Shown here: one piece after another, positions 10,040 to 19,229 of the stretch
How positions within the stretch are numbered: the first letter of the stretch is position 1
How the letters are laid out: each line of letters starts with the position of its first letter
Source of the DNA: an uncultured Verrucomicrobiota bacterium
Lineage (GTDB): Bacteria; Verrucomicrobiota; Verrucomicrobiia; Limisphaerales; UBA1096
DNA length: 34,702 nt
Assembly: GCA_913030945.1 (NCBI GenBank)
Contig: CAJWEP010000008.1
Span: 1 to 34,702 of the forward strand
Direction of reading: 5' to 3'
The notes under the pieces: generated by a model
Seen by the model: only the letters and a program-made list of their open reading frames with translations
The model's database searches: none
What the model was told of the DNA's origin: nothing
Made by a program: the position numbers and the translations under genes

Positions 10040-12192
10040 CAAACAACAAGCGAAAACAAACGAATCGGTGGCAGCGCTTGGCCAAGCGCTGCATCGGCCT
10101 GGTCGTTGGCTTGGCGTTGGCGACGGCGGCCGGGTGCCAGTCGTCGAAGCAGGATACATCGGCGTCTCTGGCGAAAAGACGCACGGCCCGCCCATCTTCT
10201 TTCCCGCAAACCAACAGGACATTCAGCCTGAGCGATCGGGTGGAGTACAGCGCCGCCTACGACAAGGAACTCGAGTTCATCTTCCGCCTGTCCGAGAAGG
10301 GCAAGTGGGAGGAGGCCGAGGCCGAAGTGGGCTTGCTACTGCAGATACACCCGAAAGACCCGACGCTTCTGCGGATTGGTGAGTGGGTGGCCACACAGAA
10401 AAAACTGCTTCGCCAGCAGGCCATCGAGGATCGCATCCGCACCATCGATGCCAAGCAGACCGGGATGAACCCATCGATCAAGGATATCTGGAAGGATAAC
10501 AAGAGTCGCGGGTTGCCGCCGCGCAAGGATATCCGCGATGTCCTTGAGATGATCCAGGCCGAGCCGTACGTCCCTGAGACTTATGGAAAAACAATTACGA
10601 AACAGGGATTTTTGTTTGATGCACGAAGCAAACTCGGCCGCATGTCCGGCCTGCTCGACAACACGGTGTCAATCCAGACCGATGAGCAAACCGTGAAGGA
10701 CATTCTTTTCGACATCGGTGGCAAAGAGGGCATCAACTTTATCGCCGATCAGGGGCTTGCGCCGCTGGAGCAAAAGCTCACGCTCAACATCGACAGGGTG
10801 AAGTTGGGTGAACTGCTGAGCTACATTTCGCGCAACGCAGGTGTGCAGTTCCAGGTTGGGGAGGACCTGATCTGGGTGATCGACAGCAAAGCGTCTAAGG
10901 AATTGATCGAGCAGACGCGGTTTTACCGGTTGCGGAAGGGCTTCATGATGCCGGCACAATTTGGGCCGGAAGAGACCACCCTGGTGACCATGAAGCCGGA
11001 GAAAGGTCCAACCACCATCACCGAGACGGCCAAGTACAAGATGTTCGTCAACGACAGCATCACGAAAAGACCGTCGATCGAGGATGCGATCACGACGTTT
11101 TTCAAGGGCCCGGAATATATGATCGACTACGAGCGGAACCTCATTGTCGCCACCGGCTCGCCGGCGCAGCTCGAGGTTCTGGAGCGAATCATCGAGGAGT
11201 TTGACCGTCCGATTCAGCAGGTTTTGATCGAGGCGCGCTTCATCACAATCTCCGAGGCGGCGTTTCTCGATCTTGGTTTCCGGTGGGCATCCAGCGTTGC
11301 GAGCAATCCGCCACAAGACCAGACCGGGATCGGCAACGGAGCGCTGGGCAGCGAGGAGGGTCTGCTAACAAGGGTCACATTCAACAATGTGTTCAAGGAA
11401 AGCAGCATCCTCAGCAACGCTGACCTGTCCGCAGCGCTGACTGCACTCGAGCAGAGCGGCGAGAGCCAGTTGCTTAGTGCGCCGCGCCTGACGCTGCTCA
11501 ACAACCGGCCAGGCTCCATCAACGATGGCCAAGTGAACTACTTCTATGAGGAATTTACGATTGAGGAAACGTTGACCGAGCGCCAATACAGTCAGCGCTT
11601 GGTTCCAAAAGGTACCCCCAGCAAAATCACTGCGGGCGTTTCACTGGAGGTCGTGGCTAGCATTGGTGGAGATGGACAAAGTATCCTGATCGCGTTGCAC
11701 CCGGTGGTTAATCAAAATGTCAGCTATGTCTCACTCAAGGGCCAGACCTTCGATGAAGCTTCTGAGGGCGACCAGAACAAGCTCGAGATTTTCCTGCCCC
11801 AGTGGCGTACGCAGGAACTCGCCACTCGCGTGGTGGTCGGTTCCGGTCAAAGCGTCATGATGGGCGGTGTGCTCGAGCGCGAGCAGCGCACCATTGTCGA
11901 GTCGGTTCCGATTCTTGGCAACCTGCCCGGTATCGGCGCGATGTTTCGCAAACGTTCCACAATCGACAAGCCGCGGTATCTGCTAATTTTTGTCACCGCC
12001 ACGCTGGTCGATGAGGACGGCTCCTTCGTGACCTACGAGCAGCCCGGCGACGAGCGGCCAACTCCGGTCAGCCTGCCGAAGTCCCTACCGACACCGGGGC
12101 CGACGGCATTCCCGCCGCCCCAGCCCCCGGCCAAGCCAAGCGCTGAGTCAAGCGTGACCCCGGCTCCAACCAAGCCAGCTGAGGGCAAATAA
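10036..12192 (+). CDS. Secretin-family outer-membrane lipoprotein (GspD/PilQ-like)
   Basis: This is a secretin, the multimeric outer-membrane gate of type II secretion or type IV pilus systems. The N-terminus has a basic region, a hydrophobic stretch and a lipobox ATAAGC with Cys34. A helical, TPR-like region follows (about 70-140), then an N0-like domain (about 220-290, VKDILFDIGGKEGINFIAD). An N1-like repeat (about 350-395) leads into the secretin core, which begins at QVLIEARFITIS. The core includes LLSAPRLTLLNNRPGSI and the closing signature VPILGNLPGIGAMF followed by LLIFVTATLV. The last 45 residues are proline-rich. Translation starts at GTG 10036, overlapping mqnC by four bases. No other secretion or pilus gene is nearby, so its partner system is unknown. 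The palindrome here is extended to 18 bases and encodes RLAKR in the signal peptide. Confidence 0.9.
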   Translation: MTNNKRKQTNRWQRLAKRCIGLVVGLALATAAGCQSSKQDTSASLAKRRTARPSSFPQTNRTFSLSDRVEYSAAYDKELEFIFRLSEKGKWEEAEAEVGLLLQIHPKDPTLLRIGEWVATQKKLLRQQAIEDRIRTIDAKQTGMNPSIKDIWKDNKSRGLPPRKDIRDVLEMIQAEPYVPETYGKTITKQGFLFDARSKLGRMSGLLDNTVSIQTDEQTVKDILFDIGGKEGINFIADQGLAPLEQKLTLNIDRVKLGELLSYISRNAGVQFQVGEDLIWVIDSKASKELIEQTRFYRLRKGFMMPAQFGPEETTLVTMKPEKGPTTITETAKYKMFVNDSITKRPSIEDAITTFFKGPEYMIDYERNLIVATGSPAQLEVLERIIEEFDRPIQQVLIEARFITISEAAFLDLGFRWASSVASNPPQDQTGIGNGALGSEEGLLTRVTFNNVFKESSILSNADLSAALTALEQSGESQLLSAPRLTLLNNRPGSINDGQVNYFYEEFTIEETLTERQYSQRLVPKGTPSKITAGVSLEVVASIGGDGQSILIALHPVVNQNVSYVSLKGQTFDEASEGDQNKLEIFLPQWRTQELATRVVVGSGQSVMMGGVLEREQRTIVESVPILGNLPGIGAMFRKRSTIDKPRYLLIFVTATLVDEDGSFVTYEQPGDERPTPVSLPKSLPTPGPTAFPPPQPPAKPSAESSVTPAPTKPAEGK
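10073..10090. repeat. Extended 18-base iterated palindrome in the secretin signal peptide
   Basis: AGCGCTTGGCCAAGCGCT is a perfect 18-base palindrome containing the 14-mer core at 10075-10088. It is read as QRLAKRC and supplies basic residues of the signal-peptide n-region. Confidence 0.9.
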
Positions 12193-12197
12193 TCGTT

Positions 12198-12211
12198 CGC
12201 TTGGCCAAGCG
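12198..12211. repeat. Iterated palindrome between the secretin gene and purH
   Basis: Perfect CGCTTGGCCAAGCG, beginning six bases after the secretin stop in a 104-base gap. The T-rich run at 12221-12231 is about ten bases further on, too far to make it a normal intrinsic terminator. Confidence 0.9.
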
Positions 12212-12296
12212 GCATGTAGCTTGATTTTTTTGCCGCGGAAACGAACATTGCCAGGCCCACCACCGGGCCGGCAGCCGCAACCCGAACAACAGCATC

Positions 12297-13853
12297 ATGC
12301 CCAAGATTGAGAGCGCGCTCATTTCCGTTTCCGACAAGACCGATATCGTCCCGTTCGCCGAGGTGCTTTCCCGTGCCGGCGTCGAGATCATCTCCACCGG
12401 CGGCACCGCCAGTGTGCTGCGCGAGGCCGGCATTGAGGTGCAGGATCTCAGCGACTACACCGGCTTCCCCGAGATGCTCGACGGCCGCGTCAAGACGCTG
12501 CACCCCAAGGTCCATGGCGGCCTGCTTTTCCTGCGCGAGAACACCGAGCACACCGCCACCGCCGCCGAGCACGGTATCCGGCCAATCGATCTCGTTGTGG
12601 TGAATCTTTACCCGTTCGAGCAAACCGTGGCCAAGCCGGACGTCACCCTCGGGGACGCCATCGAGAACATCGACATCGGCGGCCCATCGATGCTTCGCAG
12701 CGCCGCCAAGAACCATCAGAGCGTCACGGTCATCGTTGATCCTGCCGACTACGGCCGCGTCGCCGATCAGGTTTCCTCCGGCGGTGAAACCACGCTTGAG
12801 CTTCGCCGTGAACTGGCTGTCAAGGTGTACTCACGAACCGCCGCCTACGACGGCGCGATTGCGCTGCACCTGGCCAACGTCTATGAGCAGGAGCAGCCCA
12901 GCGCAGATCTGCCGGGCAAGCTTGTCGTCCGCGCCGACAAGGCGCAGGACCTGCGCTACGGAGAAAACCCCCACCAACGCGCCGCCCTGTACGGGCGCTT
13001 CGGCGAGTTTTACCAGCAGCTTCACGGCAAGGCGCTCTCGTACAACAACATTCTCGACCTTACCGCTGCCGCCGGGTTGATCGTCGAGTTCGATGCCGAA
13101 CTGCCCACGCTCGCCATCCTAAAGCACACCAATGCCTGCGGCCTTGGCCAAGCAGACATTCTCTGCGACGCGTGGGACAAGGCCTACGCGACCGACCGGC
13201 AGGCGCCGTTCGGCGGCATCATCGCCTGCAACACCACGCTCGACCTCGCCACCGCCGAGGCGATCAGCGAAATCTTCACCGAGGTCATCGTCGCGCCCGA
13301 CTTTGAGGTCGACGCACTCGAGTTGCTGCAGCAGAAAAAAAACCTGCGCCTGGCCAAGCTGCTGCTCAACCCGGCCAACGCCGTGCCGTGGGATGTCCGC
13401 TCCGTCGGCGCCGAGTCGTTCCTCGTGCAGGAGCGCGACCTCCGGCAGACCACCGCTGTCGATCTCGAGATCGTCACCGAGCGCCACCCGTCCGAGGACG
13501 AACTCAAGGCGATGCTCTTCGGCTGGCGCGCCGTCAAGCACGTCAAGTCCAACGCCATCGTTTATGCCGCCAAGGATCGCACCCTCGGCGTGGGCGCCGG
13601 GCAGATGAGCCGCGTCGATGCCAGCCGCATCGCCGTCTGGAAGGCCGGCGAGGCCGGGCTCGACCTCAACGGCAGCGTCGTTTGTAGCGATGCCTTCTTC
13701 CCGTTCGCCGACGGTCTCATCGCCGCTGCCGAGGCCGGCGCGACCGCGGCCATACAGCCAGGCGGCTCCAAGCGTGACGATGAAGTCATTGCCGCCGCCA
13801 ATGAGCGCAACATGGCGATGGCTTTCACCGGAGGCAGGCACTTCAGGCACTGA
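12297..13853 (+). CDS. purH: Bifunctional AICAR transformylase / IMP cyclohydrolase
   Basis: PurH performs the last two steps of de novo purine synthesis, AICAR to FAICAR to IMP, in the cytoplasm. The N-terminal MGS-like cyclohydrolase domain (about 1-190) starts [16 protein letters not shown] and contains ISTGGTA and [14 protein letters not shown]. The transformylase domain follows, with [13 protein letters not shown], the catalytic Lys-His pair in [10 protein letters not shown], and [22 protein letters not shown]. It closes with [11 protein letters not shown] and [13 protein letters not shown]. The usual KHxNPCG motif reads KHTNACG here, with Pro replaced by Ala, but the catalytic residues are kept. 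The 518-residue length is standard. It starts at ATG 12297 after a 104-base gap, so it may have its own promoter, though none is obvious. Confidence 0.97.
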   Translation: MPKIESALISVSDKTDIVPFAEVLSRAGVEIISTGGTASVLREAGIEVQDLSDYTGFPEMLDGRVKTLHPKVHGGLLFLRENTEHTATAAEHGIRPIDLVVVNLYPFEQTVAKPDVTLGDAIENIDIGGPSMLRSAAKNHQSVTVIVDPADYGRVADQVSSGGETTLELRRELAVKVYSRTAAYDGAIALHLANVYEQEQPSADLPGKLVVRADKAQDLRYGENPHQRAALYGRFGEFYQQLHGKALSYNNILDLTAAAGLIVEFDAELPTLAILKHTNACGLGQADILCDAWDKAYATDRQAPFGGIIACNTTLDLATAEAISEIFTEVIVAPDFEVDALELLQQKKNLRLAKLLLNPANAVPWDVRSVGAESFLVQERDLRQTTAVDLEIVTERHPSEDELKAMLFGWRAVKHVKSNAIVYAAKDRTLGVGAGQMSRVDASRIAVWKAGEAGLDLNGSVVCSDAFFPFADGLIAAAEAGATAAIQPGGSKRDDEVIAAANERNMAMAFTGGRHFRH

Positions 13854-13854
13854 G

Positions 13855-13868
13855 CGCTTGGCCAAGCG
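13855..13868. repeat. Iterated palindrome one base after the purH stop
   Basis: Perfect CGCTTGGCCAAGCG immediately after the TGA at 13851-13853, in the same arrangement as after the wzc-like gene. Confidence 0.9.
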
Positions 13869-13915
13869 GAGGTTTTGTTGGCTGAACCGCCCGGCGGCGA
13901 TTAACTTGGCGCGGC

Positions 13916-14629
13916 GTGCTGACACACAGACCATGGAATCCCGAGTCGCTGCTCTGGCTTGGCTGCGCCTTCATGCTGGCCTTGGCCCCGGGCGCGGCCA
14001 TTGCCGGCCTGTTCGAGGACGGTTCGATCGCGCAGATGGCGGCCAACGTCACAGCGCTTCCCGTGGCTATCCTCGTCGCCGTCGCCGTTTGGCTTCAAGC
14101 CAGCCGCCGAGTTTACCGGGTGCCGATCCGGCTGGCGGATGCCTTCGGCTTCAACCGCAACAACACCGGCCGCTGCCTGCTGCTCGGCTTGGGAACGGGG
14201 CTTGGCCTGGTTCTCATCGCGATGACGCTTGCCTTGCTGACCAGCCGGTTGCTACAGGCCCTCGGGAATCAGGCCGAGCCGCAGAAGTTGGTTTCACTCA
14301 TCGCAGAAGAGGCGACCAAGCCGGACCAGACCGGCCTGCTGATTTTTTTCGTGGTGATGGCTGTCGCCGTCGCTCCGGTTGCGGAGGAGTTTCTATTTCG
14401 CGGCATCCTTTACCCGGCAATCAAGCAAATTGGTTATCCGCGCCTGGCTGCGATTGGCACGGCTCTTCTGTTCGCGCTGTTCCACGTCAACCTATTGACC
14501 TTCGCGTCGCTGACAGCCGTGGCGCTGGTGCTGATCGCATTGTACGAGTTCACCGACAATCTGATCGCTCCGATCATCGCTCACGCCGTTTTCAACGCCT
14601 CCAATTTAATCATGCTGTTTTGGCAATGA
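13916..14629 (+). CDS. CPBP-family intramembrane metalloprotease (Abi/CAAX-type)
   Basis: This multi-pass inner-membrane protein has about six hydrophobic segments in 237 residues. The CPBP signature is complete: AEEFLFRG (EExxxR motif, about 156-163), LFALFHVN with the second-motif His (about 190), and HAVFNASN with the third-motif His/Asn near the C-terminus. Members are putative site-II-type proteases related to Rce1, and some act in immunity or prenyl-protein processing. No substrate can be read from this context. Translation probably starts at GTG 13916, since no ATG lies before the first membrane segment. The stop overlaps the thiL start in an ATGA arrangement, indicating co-translation with thiL, tsaE and tsaB. 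Confidence 0.88.
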   Translation: MLTHRPWNPESLLWLGCAFMLALAPGAAIAGLFEDGSIAQMAANVTALPVAILVAVAVWLQASRRVYRVPIRLADAFGFNRNNTGRCLLLGLGTGLGLVLIAMTLALLTSRLLQALGNQAEPQKLVSLIAEEATKPDQTGLLIFFVVMAVAVAPVAEEFLFRGILYPAIKQIGYPRLAAIGTALLFALFHVNLLTFASLTAVALVLIALYEFTDNLIAPIIAHAVFNASNLIMLFWQ

Positions 14630-15585
14630 GCAAAGCCACTCGCAACTCCGGGCCGGACGAACTTGAGTTGATCTTGCGGCTAACGGCCAAGCTGCCGGTT
14701 GGCGACTCGGTGGTCGTTGGCGCGGGCGACGATTGCGCCGTGATCGACGCCGGAGTACCCGGCCTGTGGCAGCTTCACAAGACCGACGCCGTGGTCAAGG
14801 GCATCCATTTCACCAGTGACTCCGATCCACGGCAGGTCGGCCACAAGGCGCTTGGCCGCGCAATGAGCGACATCGCCGCGATGGCCGGCACGCCGCGCTG
14901 GGCCACGGTCACGCTTGGCCTGCCTGACGGCTTCGACGCCCAACGCATCGAGTCGGTTTACGACGGCATGGCCGCCTTGGCCCAGCGGCACGAGGTGTCG
15001 CTCGTCGGCGGCGAAACGGTGGCCAACCCGGATCGGCTTTTCATCGGCGTGTCGCTCGTCGGCGAGGTGGAGCGGGACAAATGCATCCTGCGCAGCGGCG
15101 CGGCCGTGGGCGACGGCGTGTGGGTCACCGGCGAACTGGGCGGCTCGATCGCCGGGCATCATCTCGCGTTCACGCCGCGACTGGCCGAGGCGCGCTGGCT
15201 TGCAGCCCGTTTTAAGCCCAGCGCCATGATCGATCTCAGCGACGGCCTGGCTGGCGACCTTGGCCATCTGCTCAACAAAGCCAGCGCCGGCGCCGAGTTG
15301 CTCGAGTCCGCCTTGCCGATCCGGCGCGAGGCCCGGCTGCGCGCCCGCGAATCGGAGGCCGCCAAGCCGCCACTGCTGGCCGCGCTGACCGACGGCGAGG
15401 ATTACGAGCTATGTTTCACGCTTGGCCAGGGCCAGGCCGTCGATCTGCTCGACCGGTTCAAACAGGAATTCCCCGACACGCCGCTGAGTTGCGTCGGCAA
15501 AATCGTCAGGCAGCCGGGACTCAAGATCCGCCAAAAAACTGGCCTCATGGAGATCCCCACCCGTGGACACGTTCATTTCCAATAG
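14626..15585 (+). CDS. thiL: Thiamine-monophosphate kinase
   Basis: ThiL phosphorylates thiamine monophosphate to the cofactor thiamine diphosphate. The protein belongs to the PurM-like ATP-binding fold. Diagnostic segments are GAGDDCAVID (metal and ATP binding, about 27-36), KTDAVVKGIHF, GHKALGRAMSDIAAMAG, LVGGETVANP and MIDLSDGLAGDLGHLL. The end is LTDGEDYELCFTL. Length is 319 residues, as expected. The ATG at 14626 overlaps the CPBP stop (ATGA), and the C-terminus overlaps the start of tsaE by 23 bases. The gene is rich in partial versions of the palindrome (for example CGCTTGGCC at 14849 and 15419) but has no perfect copy. Confidence 0.95.
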   Translation: MSKATRNSGPDELELILRLTAKLPVGDSVVVGAGDDCAVIDAGVPGLWQLHKTDAVVKGIHFTSDSDPRQVGHKALGRAMSDIAAMAGTPRWATVTLGLPDGFDAQRIESVYDGMAALAQRHEVSLVGGETVANPDRLFIGVSLVGEVERDKCILRSGAAVGDGVWVTGELGGSIAGHHLAFTPRLAEARWLAARFKPSAMIDLSDGLAGDLGHLLNKASAGAELLESALPIRREARLRARESEAAKPPLLAALTDGEDYELCFTLGQGQAVDLLDRFKQEFPDTPLSCVGKIVRQPGLKIRQKTGLMEIPTRGHVHFQ

Positions 15586-16062
15586 CCCGGCAGATACCTT
15601 CGAGCTGGGTCGGCGCTGGGCGGCCGAACTGCGCCCCGGCTGGGTCGTCGGCCTCATCGGCGACCTCGGCACCGGCAAGACGCAACTCGTCAAGGGCCTC
15701 GCCGCCGGGCTGGGAGTCACGGGCACCGTCACCTCGCCGACGTTCGCGCTGTTGCAGGAGCACAGTGGCGGCGCGCTGCCGCTGGCGCACATCGACCTGT
15801 ACCGGCTGGAAAGCCAGCAGGAAATCGTCGGCGCGGGACTCGAGCATTATCTCACATTGCCCGACGGCGTCGCCGCGGTCGAGTGGTTTGAGCGTTGGCT
15901 CGGCAGCGACTGGCAGCCGGGCCAGCCGCTGCCGGGCCAGCTCCATGTCGCCTGGCGCCGGACCGGGTCCATCCGGCCGATGGCCAAGCGCTGCGGCTCG
16001 TCCGGTTTTCAGACGAGGGCGAAACCAGGCGGAGGATCGTTCATGAAGATTTTGGCCATTGA
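15563..16062 (+). CDS. tsaE: TsaE, t6A-synthesis ATPase, with probable internal frameshift
   Basis: TsaE is the P-loop ATPase that supports TsaB/TsaD in making the t6A modification at position 37 of ANN-decoding tRNAs. It shows Walker A GDLGTGKT (33-40), TSPTF (57-61), HIDLYRLE and AVEWFERW. In the initial frame translation does not stop but runs straight into TsaB, giving an apparent 370-residue fusion. However, from about 15975 the -1 frame reads ADGQALRLVRFSDEG and ends in a TGA at 16060-16062. This looks like a genuine TsaE C-terminus, whereas the continuing frame gives low-complexity GSSGFQTRAKPGGGSF. I infer a single-base loss between about 15950 and 15985, either a sequencing or assembly error or a real mutation. 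The end given is that of the shifted frame. The start is GTG 15563, inside the end of thiL. Confidence 0.75.
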
Positions 16063-16675
16063 GTTTTCGTCCGACCACCGGAGCGTCGCGGTGTTGGACG
16101 GCGGGCGGCTTCTCGCGGAGCAGACAGTCACTGAGGGCCGGGACACCGCCGCGGTTGCGCTGATCGAGTCCGCGCTTGGCCAAGCCAAAGTCGGGCGGTC
16201 GGAGATAGAGTGCATCGCTGTCGGCCTCGGCCCCGGCTCTTACACCGGCATCCGTGCAGCGATCGCGCTGACACAGGGTTGGCAACTTGCGCTTGGCGTG
16301 AAGGTGTTGGGCGTGGACAGTTTGGAGGCCCTGGCCAGGGGCGAGCAGGCCGGCGGGCGTCGTGGCGAAGTCACGCTGGCGGTGGACGCCCAGCGCGGGG
16401 AGTTTTACCTGGCCCGTTTCGAGTTGGCCGCCGACGGCATCCGCAGCATCGAGCCGACGCGCTTGGCCAAGCGGGAGGAATACGAGTCACTGCTCACCGC
16501 TGGCCGGCCCGTCATCGGTCCCGGCTTGGGCGACACATTTCCCGCTGCTGAACACGTTGGCTGTTTGGCCGCCGGGCAGAACGATTTCGTTGAGGCCTCC
16601 CAACTCGAGCCAGTCTATCTCCGGCAGGTCGATTTCGTTAAAGCACCACCCCAGCGCGAGATTCCACCTGTCTAG
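16043..16675 (+). CDS. tsaB: TsaB, t6A-synthesis partner protein
   Basis: TsaB (YeaZ) is the inactive ASKHA-fold partner that dimerises with TsaD (Kae1) for transfer of threonylcarbamoyl to tRNA. Family features are MKILAIEFSS at the start, AVGLGPGSYTGIRAAIAL (about 59-76) and LGVDSLEALA. The ATG at 16043 has a strong ribosome-binding site, GGAGGA at 16031-16036, six bases upstream. This supports a separate TsaB protein although the frame is continuous with tsaE upstream. The 210-residue length is typical. A RimI domain, sometimes fused at this end, is absent. The gene ends convergently with the NIL-domain gene, with a gap of about 15 bases. A perfect palindrome encodes TRLAKR about two-thirds of the way through. 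Confidence 0.92.
   Translation: MKILAIEFSSDHRSVAVLDGGRLLAEQTVTEGRDTAAVALIESALGQAKVGRSEIECIAVGLGPGSYTGIRAAIALTQGWQLALGVKVLGVDSLEALARGEQAGGRRGEVTLAVDAQRGEFYLARFELAADGIRSIEPTRLAKREEYESLLTAGRPVIGPGLGDTFPAAEHVGCLAAGQNDFVEASQLEPVYLRQVDFVKAPPQREIPPV
16460..16473. repeat. Iterated palindrome inside tsaB
   Basis: Perfect CGCTTGGCCAAGCG, read as RLAKR in a variable part of TsaB. Confidence 0.9.
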
Positions 16676-16690
16676 CCAAGGGCGTTGCGC

Positions 16691-16984
16691 TCAGCTCTCG
16701 ATGACGTTGATCTCGACCGGCTCGACGCTGATGCCCTTGCGGCCCAGCCAGGTGATGGCTTTTTTCACGTCGTCGGCCAGGCCGTCAAGCTCGAGGCAGA
16801 CCAGGCCAATTTCATCTGTCACGCTTGCCTGGCGGACGTTGGTGATGACGGGGAACTTTTGTGAAAGCTCCCACACCACCGGCTTGGTGATGAGTTTGGG
16901 CGGAAACATGAGCCAAAGGCGCGCGGTCTTGCGGGCCTTGGCTGCCGGCTTGGCTTTGCGGGCCGCCCTTTTTTTGGCTGCCAT
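16691..16984 (-). CDS. NIL-domain protein (ACT-like, methionine-linked)
   Basis: This is the last gene of the SAM-riboswitch operon. After a Lys/Ala-rich N-terminal tail (residues 1-20), the NIL domain fills the remainder. It shows RLWLMFPPKLITKPVVWEL, then FPVITNVRQASVTDEIGLV and the ending ISVEPVEINVIE. The same ACT-like fold is found at the C-terminus of the MetN methionine importer, where it senses methionine, and fused to ferredoxin in proteins implicated in archaeal homocysteine synthesis. Its presence here therefore points to methionine metabolism; the exact role (sensor or assembly partner) is unknown. ATG 16984 has a good ribosome-binding site (GGGGAGG, complementary to 16992-16998). 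It lies 17 bases from the sulfur-carrier gene. Confidence 0.85.
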   Translation of the reverse strand: MAAKKRAARKAKPAAKARKTARLWLMFPPKLITKPVVWELSQKFPVITNVRQASVTDEIGLVCLELDGLADDVKKAITWLGRKGISVEPVEINVIES

Positions 16985-17001
16985 GGTGTTGCCTCCCCAG
17001 G

Positions 17002-17277
17002 TCAGCCGCCGGCGATTGCCGGGATGATGCTGACGTCGTCGCCGTCCTTGAGCGGGGTGGCCCGGTTTTCGAGGAACCGGATGTCCTCCTCGTTGACGTA
17101 CACGTTGACGAAGCGGCGAACCTCGCCGTCTTCGCCGACGAGGCGCTCCTTGATGCCAGGGAACTTGCCTTCGAGTTCATCGATCGCCGCGCCGATCGTT
17201 ACGGACTCGACCTCGACGGTTTCCTGCTCGTTGGTGAGCTTCCGCAACGGAGTGGGGATTCTTACTGTTACTGCCAT
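17002..17277 (-). CDS. MoaD/ThiS-family ubiquitin-like sulfur carrier
   Basis: This 91-residue beta-grasp protein ends in IPAIAGG, the di-glycine tail that is adenylated and converted to a thiocarboxylate in MoaD, ThiS and CysO. The start AVTVRIPTPLRKLT and the segment FVNVYVNEEDIRFL, then LKDGDDVSIIPAIAGG, follow the MoaD pattern. It lies between the threonine-synthase-like gene and the NIL gene, downstream of a SAM riboswitch. I infer that it donates sulfur for homocysteine formation, by analogy with the thiocarboxylate carrier in Wolinella methionine synthesis and CysO in mycobacterial cysteine synthesis. No ThiF/MoeB activating enzyme is nearby, so activation would need one encoded elsewhere. 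A role in molybdopterin or thiamine synthesis is the alternative but fits the context less well. Confidence 0.9.
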   Translation of the reverse strand: MAVTVRIPTPLRKLTNEQETVEVESVTIGAAIDELEGKFPGIKERLVGEDGEVRRFVNVYVNEEDIRFLENRATPLKDGDDVSIIPAIAGG

Positions 17278-17295
17278 GCTGAAATGGGTCCTGGA

Positions 17296-18555
<1,260 letters not shown>

Positions 18556-18595
18556 TGTTCTGCTTCCGTTGCGAAAGGTTGGGATTGAGTGGGAC

Positions 18596-18628
18596 AAAAA
18601 AAGCCCCTTCCCGGAAGACGAGAAGGGG
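18596..18628 (-). terminator. Riboswitch-controlled intrinsic terminator upstream of thrC-like gene
   Basis: Read leftward, CCCCTTC pairs with GAAGGGG (7 bp, 11-base loop) and is followed by C and then seven T residues (18602-18596). It lies between the SAM-I aptamer and the start codon, the normal position of an expression platform. Confidence 0.9.
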
Positions 18629-18649
18629 TGAAAATTAATTCCGCGATCT

Positions 18650-18769
18650 CGTCCCATTTTTCCTGGCAACGCGCCGGGCTGGAATTGGCACCTAGGCGTT
18701 GGCTTCGCGGGCCAACCGGTTGCCGTGGTGTCATCGGGCCAAATCCCTCAACCACTCTTAATGAGAACG
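18650..18769 (-). ncRNA. SAM-I (S-box) riboswitch aptamer
   Basis: Read leftward, the conserved SAM-I core is present in order: TTAAGAG, then GAGGGATTTGGCCC, TGA, CCACGGCAACC and GGTGCCAATTCC. P1 can form from CGTTCT (18769-18764) and GGGACG (18655-18650), P2 from GTGGT/ACCAC, and P3 from GTTGGC/GCCAAC. Binding of S-adenosylmethionine would stabilise P1 and allow the downstream terminator to form. This switches the thrC-like–sulfur carrier–NIL operon off when SAM is plentiful. The conserved motifs make a T-box or other leader unlikely. Confidence 0.94.
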
Positions 18770-18790
18770 CCGCCAAGGCGGCGACGCCAG

Positions 18791-18819
18791 ATGAAGCGTA
18801 AAACGGACCAATTTGTCAA
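18791..18819 (-). promoter_or_regulatory. Possible promoter for the SAM-riboswitch operon
   Basis: A perfect -35 hexamer TTGACA (18819-18814) lies at the very end of the DUF2061 gene, with CTTCAT 17 bases downstream as a poor -10. Its position about 20 bases before the aptamer is right. The weak -10 keeps confidence modest. Confidence 0.45.
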
Positions 18820-19076
18820 ACACTATCGATGTTTTCCCCTGTTTTCGGTAGTCCCTGCCCAAATGGAACCCTTACCCATGCCCGCTCGTGGAAGTAGTAC
18901 ACGACAAACTTGACCACAAACTCAATCGCCCCGATTTGCAATGCCTGGGCCTGTTCGCCGGTGATGCAGTAAGCAATCACGACTGTTGTGAAGGTCGCCA
19001 CCAGACGCCACGTGAATCCTTTCAGGGCACTGCGCATTGGCGATTCAGTCAATAAAGGTGCATTTTCTGTCATCAT
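18816..19076 (-). CDS. DUF2061-family small membrane protein
   Basis: This 86-residue protein carries the DUF2061 pattern: KGFTWRLVATFTTVVIAYCITG (first membrane segment), then IGAIEFVVKFVVYYFHERAW (second segment with the conserved Tyr-His-Glu-Arg-Ala-Trp end). Function is unknown. The family is sometimes found near sulfur-assimilation genes, and here it lies directly upstream of, and in the same direction as, the SAM-controlled operon. The gene ends before the aptamer, so it is not itself under riboswitch control. Translation starts at ATG 19076 or 19073. A near-perfect palindrome lies 26 bases upstream of the start. Confidence 0.8.
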   Translation of the reverse strand: MMTENAPLLTESPMRSALKGFTWRLVATFTTVVIAYCITGEQAQALQIGAIEFVVKFVVYYFHERAWVRVPFGQGLPKTGENIDSV

Positions 19077-19101
19077 TTTTAAGACGGATACCGAGCCAAG
19101 A

Positions 19102-19114
19102 GCTTGGCCAAGCG
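19102..19114. repeat. Near-perfect iterated palindrome upstream of DUF2061 gene
   Basis: GCTTGGCCAAGCG matches 13 of the 14 bases of the repeat unit. It lies in the divergent region between the DUF2061 gene and the dehydrogenase gene. Confidence 0.85.
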
Positions 19115-19229
19115 ACTCCAGAACGGCAATGTACGCCTTTAATCTCTACTATGTCAATGGGGATTGTAGTAAAATTGCAAAACCTTGTTTTTTCTTGTTG
19201 TTTTGTCTTTTTGCCGCTTGGTTTGGGTC

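Noticed and set aside
15563-16675. A genuine single-chain TsaE–TsaB fusion protein
   Set aside because: The linker is low-complexity, a better TsaE C-terminus exists in the -1 frame, and tsaB has its own ribosome-binding site. It is reported as two genes with a probable frameshift.
18556-18790. A T-box or peptide-leader attenuator upstream of the threonine-synthase-like gene
   Set aside because: The conserved GAGGGA, GGCCC, CGGCAACC and GGTGCCAATTCC elements are those of a SAM-I riboswitch; there is no T-box sequence or threonine/isoleucine-rich leader peptide.
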